From the NCBI RefSeq assembly GCF_003086295.3, contig NC_092048.1, positions 71,280,841 to 71,344,840 of the forward strand: 64,000 nt of DNA. The letters are read 5' to 3'. Shown piece after piece: positions 10,464 to 19,516 of this stretch (positions within the stretch are counted from its first letter, which is position 1; each line of letters begins with the position of its first letter). This DNA comes from Arachis hypogaea (lineage: Eukaryota; Streptophyta; Magnoliopsida; Fabales; Fabaceae). The position numbers and the translations under genes were made by a program. The notes below the pieces were generated by a model that was given only the letters and a program-made list of their open reading frames with translations, was not told the DNA's origin and did not search any database.

Positions 10464-12024
10464 TGGTAGCACAAATTGCGAATCACACTTTTCACAACGC
10501 GTACCACTGACCAGCAAGTGCACTGGGTCGTCCAAGTAATACCTTACGTGAGTAAGGGTCGAATCCCACGGAGATTGTTGGTTTGAAGCAATCTATGGTT
10601 ATCTTGTAAATCTTAGTCAGGAAGTCAATTATGTTTATCAATTGAATTGTGAGTAACCAGTAGAGCATAAATTAGAAGTTACTTGTTGTGCAATAATGGA
10701 GAATATGTTGGAGTTTTGGAGATGCTTTGTCTTCTGAATCTCTGCTTTCCTCTGTCTTCTTGTTCACGCACGCACGTCCCCCTACGGCAAGCTGTGTGTT
10801 GGTGGATCACCGTTGTCAATGGCTACCTTCCATCCTTCCAGTGAAAACTACGCTCACGCGCTCTGTCACAGCACGGCTAATCACCGGTTGGTTCTCGATC
10901 CGGTTGGAATAGGATTTACTATCCTTTTGCATCTGTCACTAACGCCCAACCTTCAGGAGTTTGAAGCTCGTCACAGTCATTCAATCCTTGAATCCTACTC
11001 GGAATACCACAGACAAGGTTTAGACTTTCCGGATTCTCATGAATGCCGCCATCAGTTCTAGCTTATACCACGGAGATTCTGATTAAGGAATCTAAGAGAT
11101 ACTCATTCAATCGGATATAGAACGGAGGTGGTTGTCAGGCACACGTTCGTGGTTTGAGGAAGGTGATGAATGTCACAGATCATCACCTTCATCACAGTTA
11201 AGCGTGAATGAACATCTTAGATAGGAACAAGCGTGTTTGAATGGAAAACAGAAATACTTGCATTAATTCATCGAGACACAGCAGAGCTCCTCACCCCCAA
11301 CAATGGGGTTTAGAGACTCATGCCGTCAGAGAATACAAAGTTTAGATCTGAAATGTCATGAGATCCAAAATAAGTCTCTAAAAGTTGTTTAAATACTAAA
11401 CCAGTAGCCTAGGGATACAAAATATGAGTGGACTATGATGGATGATGCAGAGATCCACTTCTGGGGCCCACTTGGTGTGCTGGGGCCCACTTGGTGTGTG
11501 CTGGGGCTGAGACTTTAAACAATTCACGTGCAGAGGCCATTTGTGGAGTTGAACGCCAGGTTTTGTGCCAGTTTGGGCGTTCAACTCCAGTTTTTGATCC
11601 TTTTCTGGCGCTGGACGCCAGATTTGGGCAGAAGGCTGGCGTTGAACGCCAGTTTACGTCGTCAATTCTTGTGCAAAGTATGGACTATTAAATATTGCTG
11701 GAAAGCCCTGGATGTCTACTTTCCAACGCAATTGGAAGCACGCCATTTCGAGTTCTGTAGCTCCAGAAAATCACTTTGAGTGCAGGGAGGTCAGAATCCA
11801 ACAGCATCAGCAGTCCTTTTTCAGCCTGAATCAGATTTTTGCTCAGCTCCTTCAATTTCAGCCAGAAAAATACCTGAAATTACAGAAAAACATACAACTC
11901 ATAGTAAAGTCCAGAAACATGAATTTTTCCTAAAAACTACTGGAAATAAACTAAAAACTAACTAAAACATACTCAAAACTATATGAAATTATCCCCAAAA
12001 AGCGTATAAAATATCCGCTCATTA
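10464..12024 (-). repeat. 5' LTR of element A
   Basis: 1561 bp. Begins tggtagc and ends gctcatta on the plus strand, so the element-strand start is TA rather than TG. Contains the same U5 hairpins (10511-10557), TATA-like box (11388-11395) and palindrome cluster (11545-11652) as the other copy. Confidence 0.95.
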
Positions 12025-12029
12025 GTCCA
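12025..12029. repeat. Target site duplication of element A, right copy (gtcca)
   Basis: Repeat of 1061-1065. LTR B sequence resumes immediately afterwards. Confidence 0.95.
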
Positions 12030-12165
12030 CCATGCAGTGCCATATATGCTTGGAAAGCTCTTGATTCCTACTTTCCAATGCTTCTTGAATCACCTCATTT
12101 GGAGCTCTGTAGCTCAAGTTATTCTTGTTGGAAGTATACCCCTTCAAGTTGTTGTGGTGTGTGGC

Positions 12166-12419
12166 GCCAACGTTAGCCTCCAAGTTAGGGGGCTAACGTT
12201 GGCGCAAACGTTGGCCCCTCTCCCTTATGTTTTCATGTGCCAACGTTAGCCTCCAAGTTCGGGGGCTAACGTTGGCGCAAACGTTGGATGGCCAGGGAGG
12301 AATTCATGTGCCAACGTTAGCCTCCAAGTTAGGGGGCTAACGTTGGCGCAAATGTGGGATGGCCAGGGAGGAAATTTCAAGTTCCAACGTTAGCCTCCAA
12401 GTTAGGGGGCTAACGTTGG
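12166..12419. repeat. Four tandem AACGTT hairpins in LTR B U3
   Basis: Four units about 70 bp apart, each with gccaacgttagcc and ggctaacgttggc arms (13-bp perfect stem) around tccaagttaggg. The fourth has a shortened arm. Upstream of the TATA box on the element strand. Confidence 0.9.
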
Positions 12420-12761
12420 GGCTAACTTCTTTCTTCCTGGTTCAATTTATTCCATTGTCCTCTCTTTACTCCTAGCCATTCCTTCTTGCTTCACCCTTTC
12501 TCCAAGCCTTCTTCACCTATCATTAATCAACCAAACACATCAAAGCTATGCTCAAAACCATGAGATATTCATTCTTTCATAATATGTGACAATTTTAGCA
12601 TAAAACCTCATAAAATAGCATGAATTCATACATGGTTGATTGAATCAAAGGAAACATGAAAATCTACCCAATTGGCTTGCTTATGGCTCAAGAAAGTGCA
12701 TAATTCAATTGAAAACAAAAGAAAAAGGCTAGTTAAAATAGGCTAAGATGACTTGTCATCA

Positions 12762-12775
12762 CAACACCAAACTTA
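12762..12775 (-). other. Polypurine tract of element B
   Basis: Plus strand caacaccaaactta abuts LTR B. The same PPT as in elements A and O. Confidence 0.8.
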
Positions 12776-12778
12776 AAG

Positions 12779-12798
12779 CTTGCTTGTCCCCAAGCAAG
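12779..12798 (-). other. PPT-adjacent hairpin of element B
   Basis: CTTGCTTG-tccc-CAAGCAAG, a perfect 8-bp stem starting 18 bases inside the LTR edge. The outer pair differs from A (C-G here, G-C there), so pairing is preserved. Confidence 0.75.
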
Positions 12799-14121
12799 AA
12801 AAGAATCATGCAATAAAGATTGACGGTAAGAAGAATAGCAACTCAATGTTCATGGTAAGCTAGTTTTCTAAGCATGCTACAATCACAAAAGAAATGTAAA
12901 TGATTGATGCTTCCATCTAGCTCAATTTATGAAATCTTTCTTTTATATTTCTTCCTTGAAACAAGCTTTTGAATTTTTTATTTAGCTTCTCCTTTTGGGT
13001 GCTTTGCCCCATGAGTTGAAAACAAAGCTACGACTTCTAAATGCTTTGTTTTCAAGTATTACCACTTGATACATAAGCACCACAAGCATTTGATTAGAGG
13101 ACTTCATTAAGCTCATTTTTCTTTTCTTTTCTTAACTCTCTAATCATTGATGCTCAGAGCCTTGAGCTTTGAGGGAGTGCTTTTGCACTTTGAGCCTAGC
13201 CTTGACTTCTAAGTGTTTTGTTTTCAAGCATTTGGCTTGATACATAAACACCACAAGTACTTAGCAAATAAATTGCCATTGGTACTCAGAGCCTTCAGCT
13301 TTCTCACTCTTTCCCTTTTTCTTTTCTTGCTTTATTTTTGCAATTGCTTCTTCAAGGTTTTCATGATTTTCAAAAGATTTCACAAAATGTCCTAGATGAA
13401 AACTTCAATTAAATAAAATCTAATGCAATTAAGCAACAATCAAACATACTAGCTTACCAATACTTTTATGCACATGCTAAAATCTTCTTTAATGCCTTGT
13501 TTGTTTATGATCATGATACTTTGTTGCTTTTGAATTCACAAAACTCAAGTTGGTATTCATAATGACACAGCACCATGTTGCAAATTAAAAATCAACTATG
13601 CCTTTTCATACACACATGCATACAGAGAAGGTAAAGACAATCATGCAGTTTATAGTGCTTGAAACAAATGAGAGGAAAAAGAACTTTACAACCTTGTAGT
13701 TCATCTTCTCTATTGTTGTCATTTTCCTCCCATTCTCCTCCTTCCATACCAAACTCAGAATGCTTGCTCATCCTCAAGCAACTATTAGAACCGTGGCTAT
13801 GGGGCTAAGATGGATCATGAATGTCTTACACAAGAAATGTTAGTAGTACATGTGTTTCAAGCAAGCAAAATTAAAGATAATAATCAAGGCACAAGAGATA
13901 GAGACATTGTGATTGCAAGCTTAAGAAGGTGAGCATAATACTTTGCATAAAGAATAAGTGGCACACCAAACTTAATGTGACACTTTCACTTGGAATCAAT
14001 GCAAGTATCCAGTAAAGATTTGAAGCAAACTGTATTGCATAGCAACACCAAACTTAGAATGCAATCCTATGTCAATTTATTGAAATTTAAACAAAGCAAG
14101 GAAAAGAAATGTACCTACTGT
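12799..14121 (-). other. 3' untranslated region of element B
   Basis: About 1.3 kb, A/T-rich, no convincing ORF. Contains direct repeats of an ~130-bp motif built around gccttgacttctaa/tgctttgttttcaagtat (near 13020-13080 and 13200-13260) and further accaaactta motifs at 13965 and 14046. Confidence 0.65.
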
Positions 14122-15291
14122 CTACCTGTTCTTTACTTTCTTCCTCTTTTTCCAATTTGTTAAGAGAAATGACTTCAAAGGAGGAGAAGATTCAGCTATT
14201 ACCCCCTGTCTTGGTCTCTCCTCAGCAAGCTTTCTTTTGTACATGGCTTGATTGAGCTTGCTTGCTATTGGTCCAGGGGTTGGATTGCTTGTGGTTGACC
14301 TCCTCTTGAATGTTGTCCTTGGTAGTTTGGTCACAATCCTCTTCTTGGTGCTTTTGTTAATTGCCTTTACTTCTTTGAATCCATGTTTTGGTGGTTGTGT
14401 GATTGTTGGAGTTTTGTCTTCATCAAGAGTCTCTTGCAATGGTGGTTCTGTGAATTCTTCCTTCATGTACTTCTTTGCCTCACTTGAGTTTGGAATGACT
14501 TCTTCACTTTCTTGCTCCTCCACTTCCTCTTTTACACCCAACATTTGTTTCAATCGCTCTATCATGGGGGAGGTTTGTCGATCTTCCCAACATTTCTTCA
14601 TCTCCTCGTCATACCTTTCAATCATGGATTCAGATGTTGAGGCATTTTGGTCCAGGGAGGTTTGTGAGAGTTGTGAGTTTTCATGTTCTCTTGTCATCTC
14701 AAGTGCAGTTTCAGGTTCAACCACCTCATTCTTCATTGAAAGTTCACTTGATGCAGTGGCCTCCTTATCTTGCTCTTCCACTTTCTCCTTCATATCCATC
14801 AATTGGCCTTCATTTTTCTTGCTCAGTGGTTCTAAGCTCCTCCTTATTTTCTCTACTTCTTCATTCATATTTTTGAAGAAAGCTTCTTGCCTTTTTTCGG
14901 ATATTTGTGCTTCTTTCGCATATTTTTCGAGCTTGGACTCAAGCTCTGAAAGCCTTGAGTGGTTCAAGGAAGTTTGTGTGGGTGGTGAGTTTTGAGAGGG
15001 GCTTTCGGTTGAAGTATGGTCAAGTGATGATATCTTTGGATGATTATCATATGGAGCACTAGAATTCCCTTCCCAGCCACCATTAGAATCATGACTTGCA
15101 TCATTTTGTGGTGGAGGGAAATATCCCATATGATTTTCTTTCTCATCTTGTGTCTCTGAAGCCAATCTCCATGAATTGGAGTGCTCAGGATTTGTAATTT
15201 GTTGGTGATATTCCCAACCACCATTAGAGATTGGTGATGGTGGGTGATATCCCATAGAATTTGTTTGATCATAAGATGAGTTGAACTCCAT
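14122..15291 (-). CDS. Uncharacterised 389-aa protein of non-autonomous element B
   Basis: Intact ORF from ATG 15291 to TAG 14122; an upstream GTG at 15309 is in frame but the ATG is the more likely start. I recognise no enzymatic domain. N-terminal ~90 residues are rich in S, N, G, H and P with two NGGWE motifs. Residues ~105-165 are strongly heptad-like (LSELESKLEKYAKEAQ) and predict a coiled coil. The middle is acidic with repeated EEVEEQ-type runs. The last ~100 residues are basic, ending in a KKRKKVKNR tail that resembles a nuclear or nucleic-acid-binding signal. The position after PBS and leader equals that of gag. It may be a highly diverged Gag-like protein that packages the RNA of B, but that is inference. 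Being open in an element with no pol suggests selection or youth. Confidence 0.75.
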   Translation of the reverse strand: MEFNSSYDQTNSMGYHPPSPISNGGWEYHQQITNPEHSNSWRLASETQDEKENHMGYFPPPQNDASHDSNGGWEGNSSAPYDNHPKISSLDHTSTESPSQNSPPTQTSLNHSRLSELESKLEKYAKEAQISEKRQEAFFKNMNEEVEKIRRSLEPLSKKNEGQLMDMKEKVEEQDKEATASSELSMKNEVVEPETALEMTREHENSQLSQTSLDQNASTSESMIERYDEEMKKCWEDRQTSPMIERLKQMLGVKEEVEEQESEEVIPNSSEAKKYMKEEFTEPPLQETLDEDKTPTITQPPKHGFKEVKAINKSTKKRIVTKLPRTTFKRRSTTSNPTPGPIASKLNQAMYKRKLAEERPRQGVIAESSPPLKSFLLTNWKKRKKVKNR

Positions 15292-15467
15292 TTGAGTTTT
15301 GTAAAACACACAACCAAGGAAAATTGAAATTACTCATATCAGAGATGAGAATTTCTTAGTGAGGCAAAAACTCAAACACCTTGGTTTCACTTTGAAACAG
15401 AAAACAAAAATAAAGAAAATGCTTGATCTAGACTTCTCACCCACTTAATCATTGTTGATCTAATCAA

Positions 15468-15485
15468 TCCCCGGCAACGGCGCCA
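15468..15485 (-). other. Primer binding site of element B (tRNA-Asp)
   Basis: tccccggcaacggcgcca, identical to the A site, with the same six-base aaaact spacer before the LTR. The ~175-base leader between it and the ORF start shows no other feature. Confidence 0.92.
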
Positions 15486-15542
15486 AAAACTTGATGAGTA
15501 TTTTGGTGAAAAATAAATTTCTCCCAAAACACACAAATCTAA

Positions 15543-15592
15543 CCGGCAAGTGCACCGGGTCGCATCAAGTAATAAAAACTCACGGGAGTGAG
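15543..15592. other. Tandem U5 hairpins in LTR B
   Basis: CCGG-caagtgca-CCGG at 15543-15558 and CTCAC-ggga-GTGAG at 15579-15592. Compared with A, stems change CCAG/CTGG to CCGG/CCGG and CTTAC/GTAAG to CTCAC/GTGAG while staying paired. Confidence 0.7.
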
Positions 15593-16099
15593 GTCGATCC
15601 CACAGGGATTGATGGATCAAGCAATTTTAGTGGGTGATTAGTTTAGTCAAGCTGACATTTAGTGAATTGTGTGAAATGTAGCCAACAGAAAGTAAATTGC
15701 AATGAATCTTAAAGATGCAGAAAGTAAAATTGCAAGTAAGTTAAAGAACAAGAAAGTAAAATAGCTGAAACTTAAATTGCAAGAAAAGTAAATTGCATGA
15801 AAAGTAAAGGGGCTGGGGTGTTGGAAATTAAAAAGAGCAATAGATCACGCAACTGGAAATTTAAATTGCAGGAAGAATAAAGGAAATTGGATGTTGGGAA
15901 TCAAAACAGAATTGAAATTTTGAAGTGCAGTGAATTAAAAGCAGCAAGAAAAACAAAGAGAAATCTCAGAGGGAGAATGAAACAGAACACCTTCAATTCT
16001 CCACCCAAGATTCAAAACAAAGAAAATTAAAGAGAGAGCTCTCAAATTCTAGTGCTCCCTAGTGGAGCCAGCCTACCTCACAAATATGAAAATGATGCC

Positions 16100-16106
16100 T
16101 TATATA
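16100..16106 (-). promoter_or_regulatory. TATA box of LTR B (5' copy)
   Basis: Minus strand CTATATAAGG. This copy would drive the genomic RNA of B. Confidence 0.6.
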
Positions 16107-17033
16107 GGCTTTACAAAATGGAAATGAAAATGAAATTAAAAACAAATTACAATTAAATGAAATTCCTATTTTATCTATTTCTTGTGCCTTTGAGTGATGA
16201 TCATTTGGGCCCTTGCTCTTGATGGAATTGAGTTGATAAAGGTCTTGGTTGATTGCTCTTGGAGTTTGAGGAGGAGCCGAATTGAACCGGGTTGAGTTTG
16301 CAAATGTTGGACCAAAAGTTGGAGCTAAAGTTAGGGGTCTAACTTTGGCTCCAACTTTTCATAGCAGCCCACAAAACTTGCTGGTATGAACGTTGGTGCC
16401 AACGTTAGGGGTCTAACTTTGACCCTAACGTTGGCCTCCCTTATGCACATTTATGGCGCCAACTTTGTCCTCTTGTCATGTTGCCAATTTTATGCCCAAT
16501 ATAGACTATCATATATGGTTGGAAAGCTCTGAATGTCAGCTTTCTAACCCACTTAGAAGCACTTCAATTGGACATCTACAACTCAAGGTATGATCATTTG
16601 AAGAGGGCATGGTCGCTGGCTTTGGTGTGCAGCGTTTGAGGTAACGTTAGCCCTCAAACGTTGGCGAAAACGCCAGTTCTGGAGGCTCAAATGTATTGTC
16701 CACCCCATACTATTATACATTGTTGGAAAGCCCTGGATGTCTACTTTCCAATTCCGTTGGGAGCACATTATTTGGAGCTCTACAGCTCGAGTTATACTCC
16801 TTTGAAGGTGCAGAGGTCAGTTGGCCTCACTGCAGGTTGCCACCATGTTCGTTTATGCACATTGCGGGGCAGTTTTCTCCCTCAATTTTAGTGTCCACCA
16901 TACAGTGCCATATATGCTTGGAAAGCTCTTGATTCCTACTTTCCAATTCTTCTTGAATCACCTCATTTGGAGCTCTGTAGCTCAAGTTATTCTTGTTGGA
17001 AGTATACCCCTTCAAGTTGTTGTGGTGTGTGGC

Positions 17034-17287
17034 GCCAACGTTAGCCTCCAAGTTAGGGGGCTAACGTTGGCGCAAACGTTGGCCCCTCTCCCTTATGTTT
17101 TCATGTGCCAACGTTAGCCTCCAAGTTAGGGGGCTAACGTTGGCACAAACGTTGGATAGCCAGGGAGGAATTCATGTGCCAACGTTAGCCTCCAAGTTAG
17201 GGGGCTAACGTTGGCGCAAACGTGGGATGGCCAGGAAGGAAATTTCAAGTTCCAACGTTAGCCTCCAAGTTAGGGGGCTAACGTTGG
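17034..17287. repeat. Four tandem AACGTT hairpins, 5' LTR copy of element B
   Basis: Same four units as 12166-12419 with a few substitutions that mostly fall in the spacers between units. Confidence 0.9.
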
Positions 17288-17629
17288 GGCTAACTTCTTG
17301 CTTCCTGGTTCAATTTATTCCATTGTCCTCTCTTTACTCCTAGTCATTCCTTCTTGCTTCACCCTTTCTCCAAGCCTTCTTCACCTATCATTAATCAACC
17401 AAACACATCAAAGCAATGCTCAAAATCATGAGATATTCATTCTTTCATAATATGTGACAATTTTAGCATAAAACCTCATGAAATAGCATGAATTCATACA
17501 TGGTTGATTAAATCAAAGGAAACATGAAAATCTACCCAATTGGCTTGCTTATGGCTCAAGAAAGTGCATAATTCAATTGAAAACAAAAGAAAAAGGCTAG
17601 TTAAAATAGGCTAAGATGACTTGTCATCA

Positions 17630-18088
17630 GCAGCTTCGATGAGGCTGGCCGAGGATACGGCTATGAGACATAAGGACAGTTACGTGACATCTTATCGGGA
17701 GGTGGTGCGCCTGAGGGAGGAGTTGGAGAATGCCCGAGCTGATTACTCTAAGCTTCAAGGTCATCTTGTTGGCCGCGTAACTGCTGCTTATGAGAACCTG
17801 AAAGAGCAGGTTCGGGTTATTGCTCCTGAGGCCGACCTCACTCTCTTCAGCCTGGATAATGTTATTAGGGATGGTAAGATTGTCCCTGATGACGAGGATG
17901 ATGATGATGTCGAACCTCTCCCTGTGTCTTCTGCCAAAGTGTCAACCTCTTCAGTTCGTCCGGTTGTGTCTGATCCGGATTGCCAGATTCTGAACCGGGT
18001 TGATGGAACCGTAGATGCTGTGCCTATCCAGACTCGGCCTCCTTCTCCTCATACTGATGCTGCTGGGAAGACTCCCGATTTTTGGTGA
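17630..18088 (+). pseudogene. Antisense accessory gene of element C, 3' exon fragment
   Basis: About 150 codons open to TGA 18088, opposite to the gag-pol strand. Aligns with the last exon of the element L gene (52081-52741): RLAEDTAM, HKDSYVTSYRE, YENLKEQVRVIAPE and DPDCQILN are shared. Coiled-coil N-terminal part, then an acidic run (about codons 85-100) and a proline-rich tail. The 5' part is beyond element B. Additional ORFs of this kind, often antisense, are known in Tat elements. The function is unknown. Confidence 0.8.
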
Positions 18089-18429
18089 TTTCCATTTGGA
18101 TATTTGTGTGGTTGGCCCGGCTTGTAGGCTAGTTTAAACTCTTTATTCATTGTTTGAATATTTTGCTGACTGTTGGTATTCCTTTGGGTTGCTTGTTTAG
18201 CAACTTTTATTTTAAAAAACAAGTATCTTTCGAGCTTTTGGGGCCTGACCCTGAGGCTTTATAATATTGATTCTATATCCCGTTTGTTTGTGCCTGTCTT
18301 AGCTTTTATATGTTTCGAGGATGTTGAAGCCTTGTTGCTCAGCCTCTTTGAACTGTTTTGTACTTGGAGGTTGTAGATGCTTGGATCCGATTAGCAACCC
18401 ATGACCGGCTTCTTTATCCTTTTCCAAGT

Positions 18430-19110
18430 AGTTGACCGACGTCGTCATGTCGGTCTTTTCTCGGCTATTTTTAGTAATCTTCTTTTTGGACCTTGGTCAG
18501 GTCTCTTTCAGAGATTACTTGTAGGAAACCGACCTCGTTATGTCGATCTCTTCTAAATTTTTGTAATTCTCTTTCTTGGATCTCTGTCGGATCTCTTTCA
18601 GGGATTACTTTTATAACTTGTTTGTTGTAGTGGGCCGACTTCATTACGTCGCCCTCTTCTAAGTTATTTTTGTAATCCTCTTTCTTGGACCTTTGTCAGG
18701 CCTCTTTCAGGGATTACTTTTATAACTTGTTTTGTAGGAGGCCGACTTCTTTACGTTGTCCTCTTCTAAGTTATTTTTGTAATCCTCTTTCTTGGACCTT
18801 TGTCAGGTCTCTTTCAGGGATTACTTTTATAACTTGTTTTGTAGGAGGCCGACTTCTTTATGTCGTCCTCTTCTAAGTTATTTTTGTAATCCTCTTTCTT
18901 GGACCTTTGTCAGGTCTATTTCAGGGATTACTTTTATAACTTTTTCATTTTGGGCCGACTTTGTTATGTTGGGCCCTTCTAAGTTAAAGTAATCCTCTTT
19001 AATAGGGTTGGCCAGACCTCTTTCCAGGGTTTACTTATAACTTGGGTTGACTTGGTCCAACTTCTCGACGTCGGCCAGTCTTTAAGTTATTATTTAGCAA
19101 TCCATAAGAC
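18430..19110. repeat. ~107-bp tandem repeat array in element C
   Basis: Five to six diverged units containing gggattacttttataact, gccgactt...tacgtcg and cttggacctttgtcagg. Periodicity is about 107 bp. Equivalent arrays lie in L (51072-51757) and, shortened, in N (57170-57300). 18089-18430 between gene end and array has no other feature. Confidence 0.8.
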
Positions 19111-19516
19111 CTCGTCAGGTTCTTTTTCGGATCACTTTCGATAACTTCTTACATTATTCTGTGTTCATCTTTGCCGATTTGTAGAAGGTGGTTGATATCT
19201 TTAGATCGTCTTTTAGGTGAATCGCATTTTCACCTTTACCAGACGATTGTCTTTACCGTGATCGTGCAGTGAAATTGTCTTTCACTTTATACCGATCTGT
19301 TGCTTTATAATCGGATGATGAATGCTTCAGATTAATGCGTCTTGGACATTTGTAGAATATTTAAAAATATATTTTATTCAAAAGAAAGTGCAAATATATA
19401 CATGCGGGAATTTTTCATCCCTATAAGTTGGATAGTGCTTGAGTCTCACTTGGTGCCTCATTAAAAAACCTTTTCAGGAAAAAGAGTGCATCCAATAATG
19501 AGATCTTTTACTTTTT

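Larger units (their letters stand above)
1066..12024 (-). mobile_element. Element A: near-complete Athila-type Ty3/gypsy retrotransposon
   Basis: 10,959 bp, flanked by a perfect 5-bp duplication. Order on the minus strand: 5' LTR (10464-12024), PBS for tRNA-Asp, ~1-kb leader, gag-pol (9433-4382), 1.7-kb 3' region, PPT, 3' LTR (1066-2628). By eye the LTRs differ at about 22 places including two indels, so this is a recent insertion and the youngest layer of the left stack. The integrase side of RT carries the FMDDF form typical of Athila-lineage RT. One terminal dinucleotide is mutated: the 5' LTR begins TA instead of TG on the element strand. It could be an autonomous partner for related non-autonomous families, but that is inference. 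Confidence 0.93.
12025..12761 (-). repeat. LTR of element B (3' copy), part 2
   Basis: Continues the LTR interrupted at 1065 and ends gtcatca, followed by the PPT complement. Matches 16887-17629. On the element strand this is the LTR start (TGATGACAAGTCATC). Confidence 0.92.
1..17629 (-). mobile_element. Element B: non-autonomous LTR retrotransposon, interrupted by element A
   Basis: Bases 1-1065 plus 12025-12761 form one LTR and 15492-17629 the other; between them lies a 2.7-kb internal region with PPT, a single ORF and a tRNA-Asp PBS. The PBS lies at the right, so the element reads on the minus strand. The left LTR is split by A and its first ~340 bases precede the window. Without A the element would be about 7.0 kb (my inference from LTR length 2138). 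No protease, reverse transcriptase or integrase is visible, so it must depend on another element's enzymes. It is inserted in the accessory gene of element C; bases after the right LTR are gcagc, the expected target duplication, but the left copy is off-window. Confidence 0.85.
15492..17629 (-). repeat. 5' LTR of element B
   Basis: 2138 bp, begins tgatgag and ends gtcatca on the plus strand. Uninterrupted, so it shows the pre-insertion state of the site that A occupies in the other copy. Confidence 0.93.

Noticed and set aside
1066..12024. Naming A or H as a specific published peanut family such as FIDEL
   Set aside because: Resemblance is from memory only; a search against annotated Arachis LTR families is needed before using a name.
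12166..12419. CRISPR-like array
   Set aside because: Evenly spaced dyads, but spacers are also repeated, units sit inside a plant LTR and no cas gene exists.
14252..14995. 247-codon frame antisense to the element B ORF
   Set aside because: Shadow of the real ORF; leucine/serine-rich text typical of the complement of an acidic coiled coil.
18685..18992. Two overlapping small frames with near-identical text
   Set aside because: They arise from the 107-bp tandem repeats, not from a gene.
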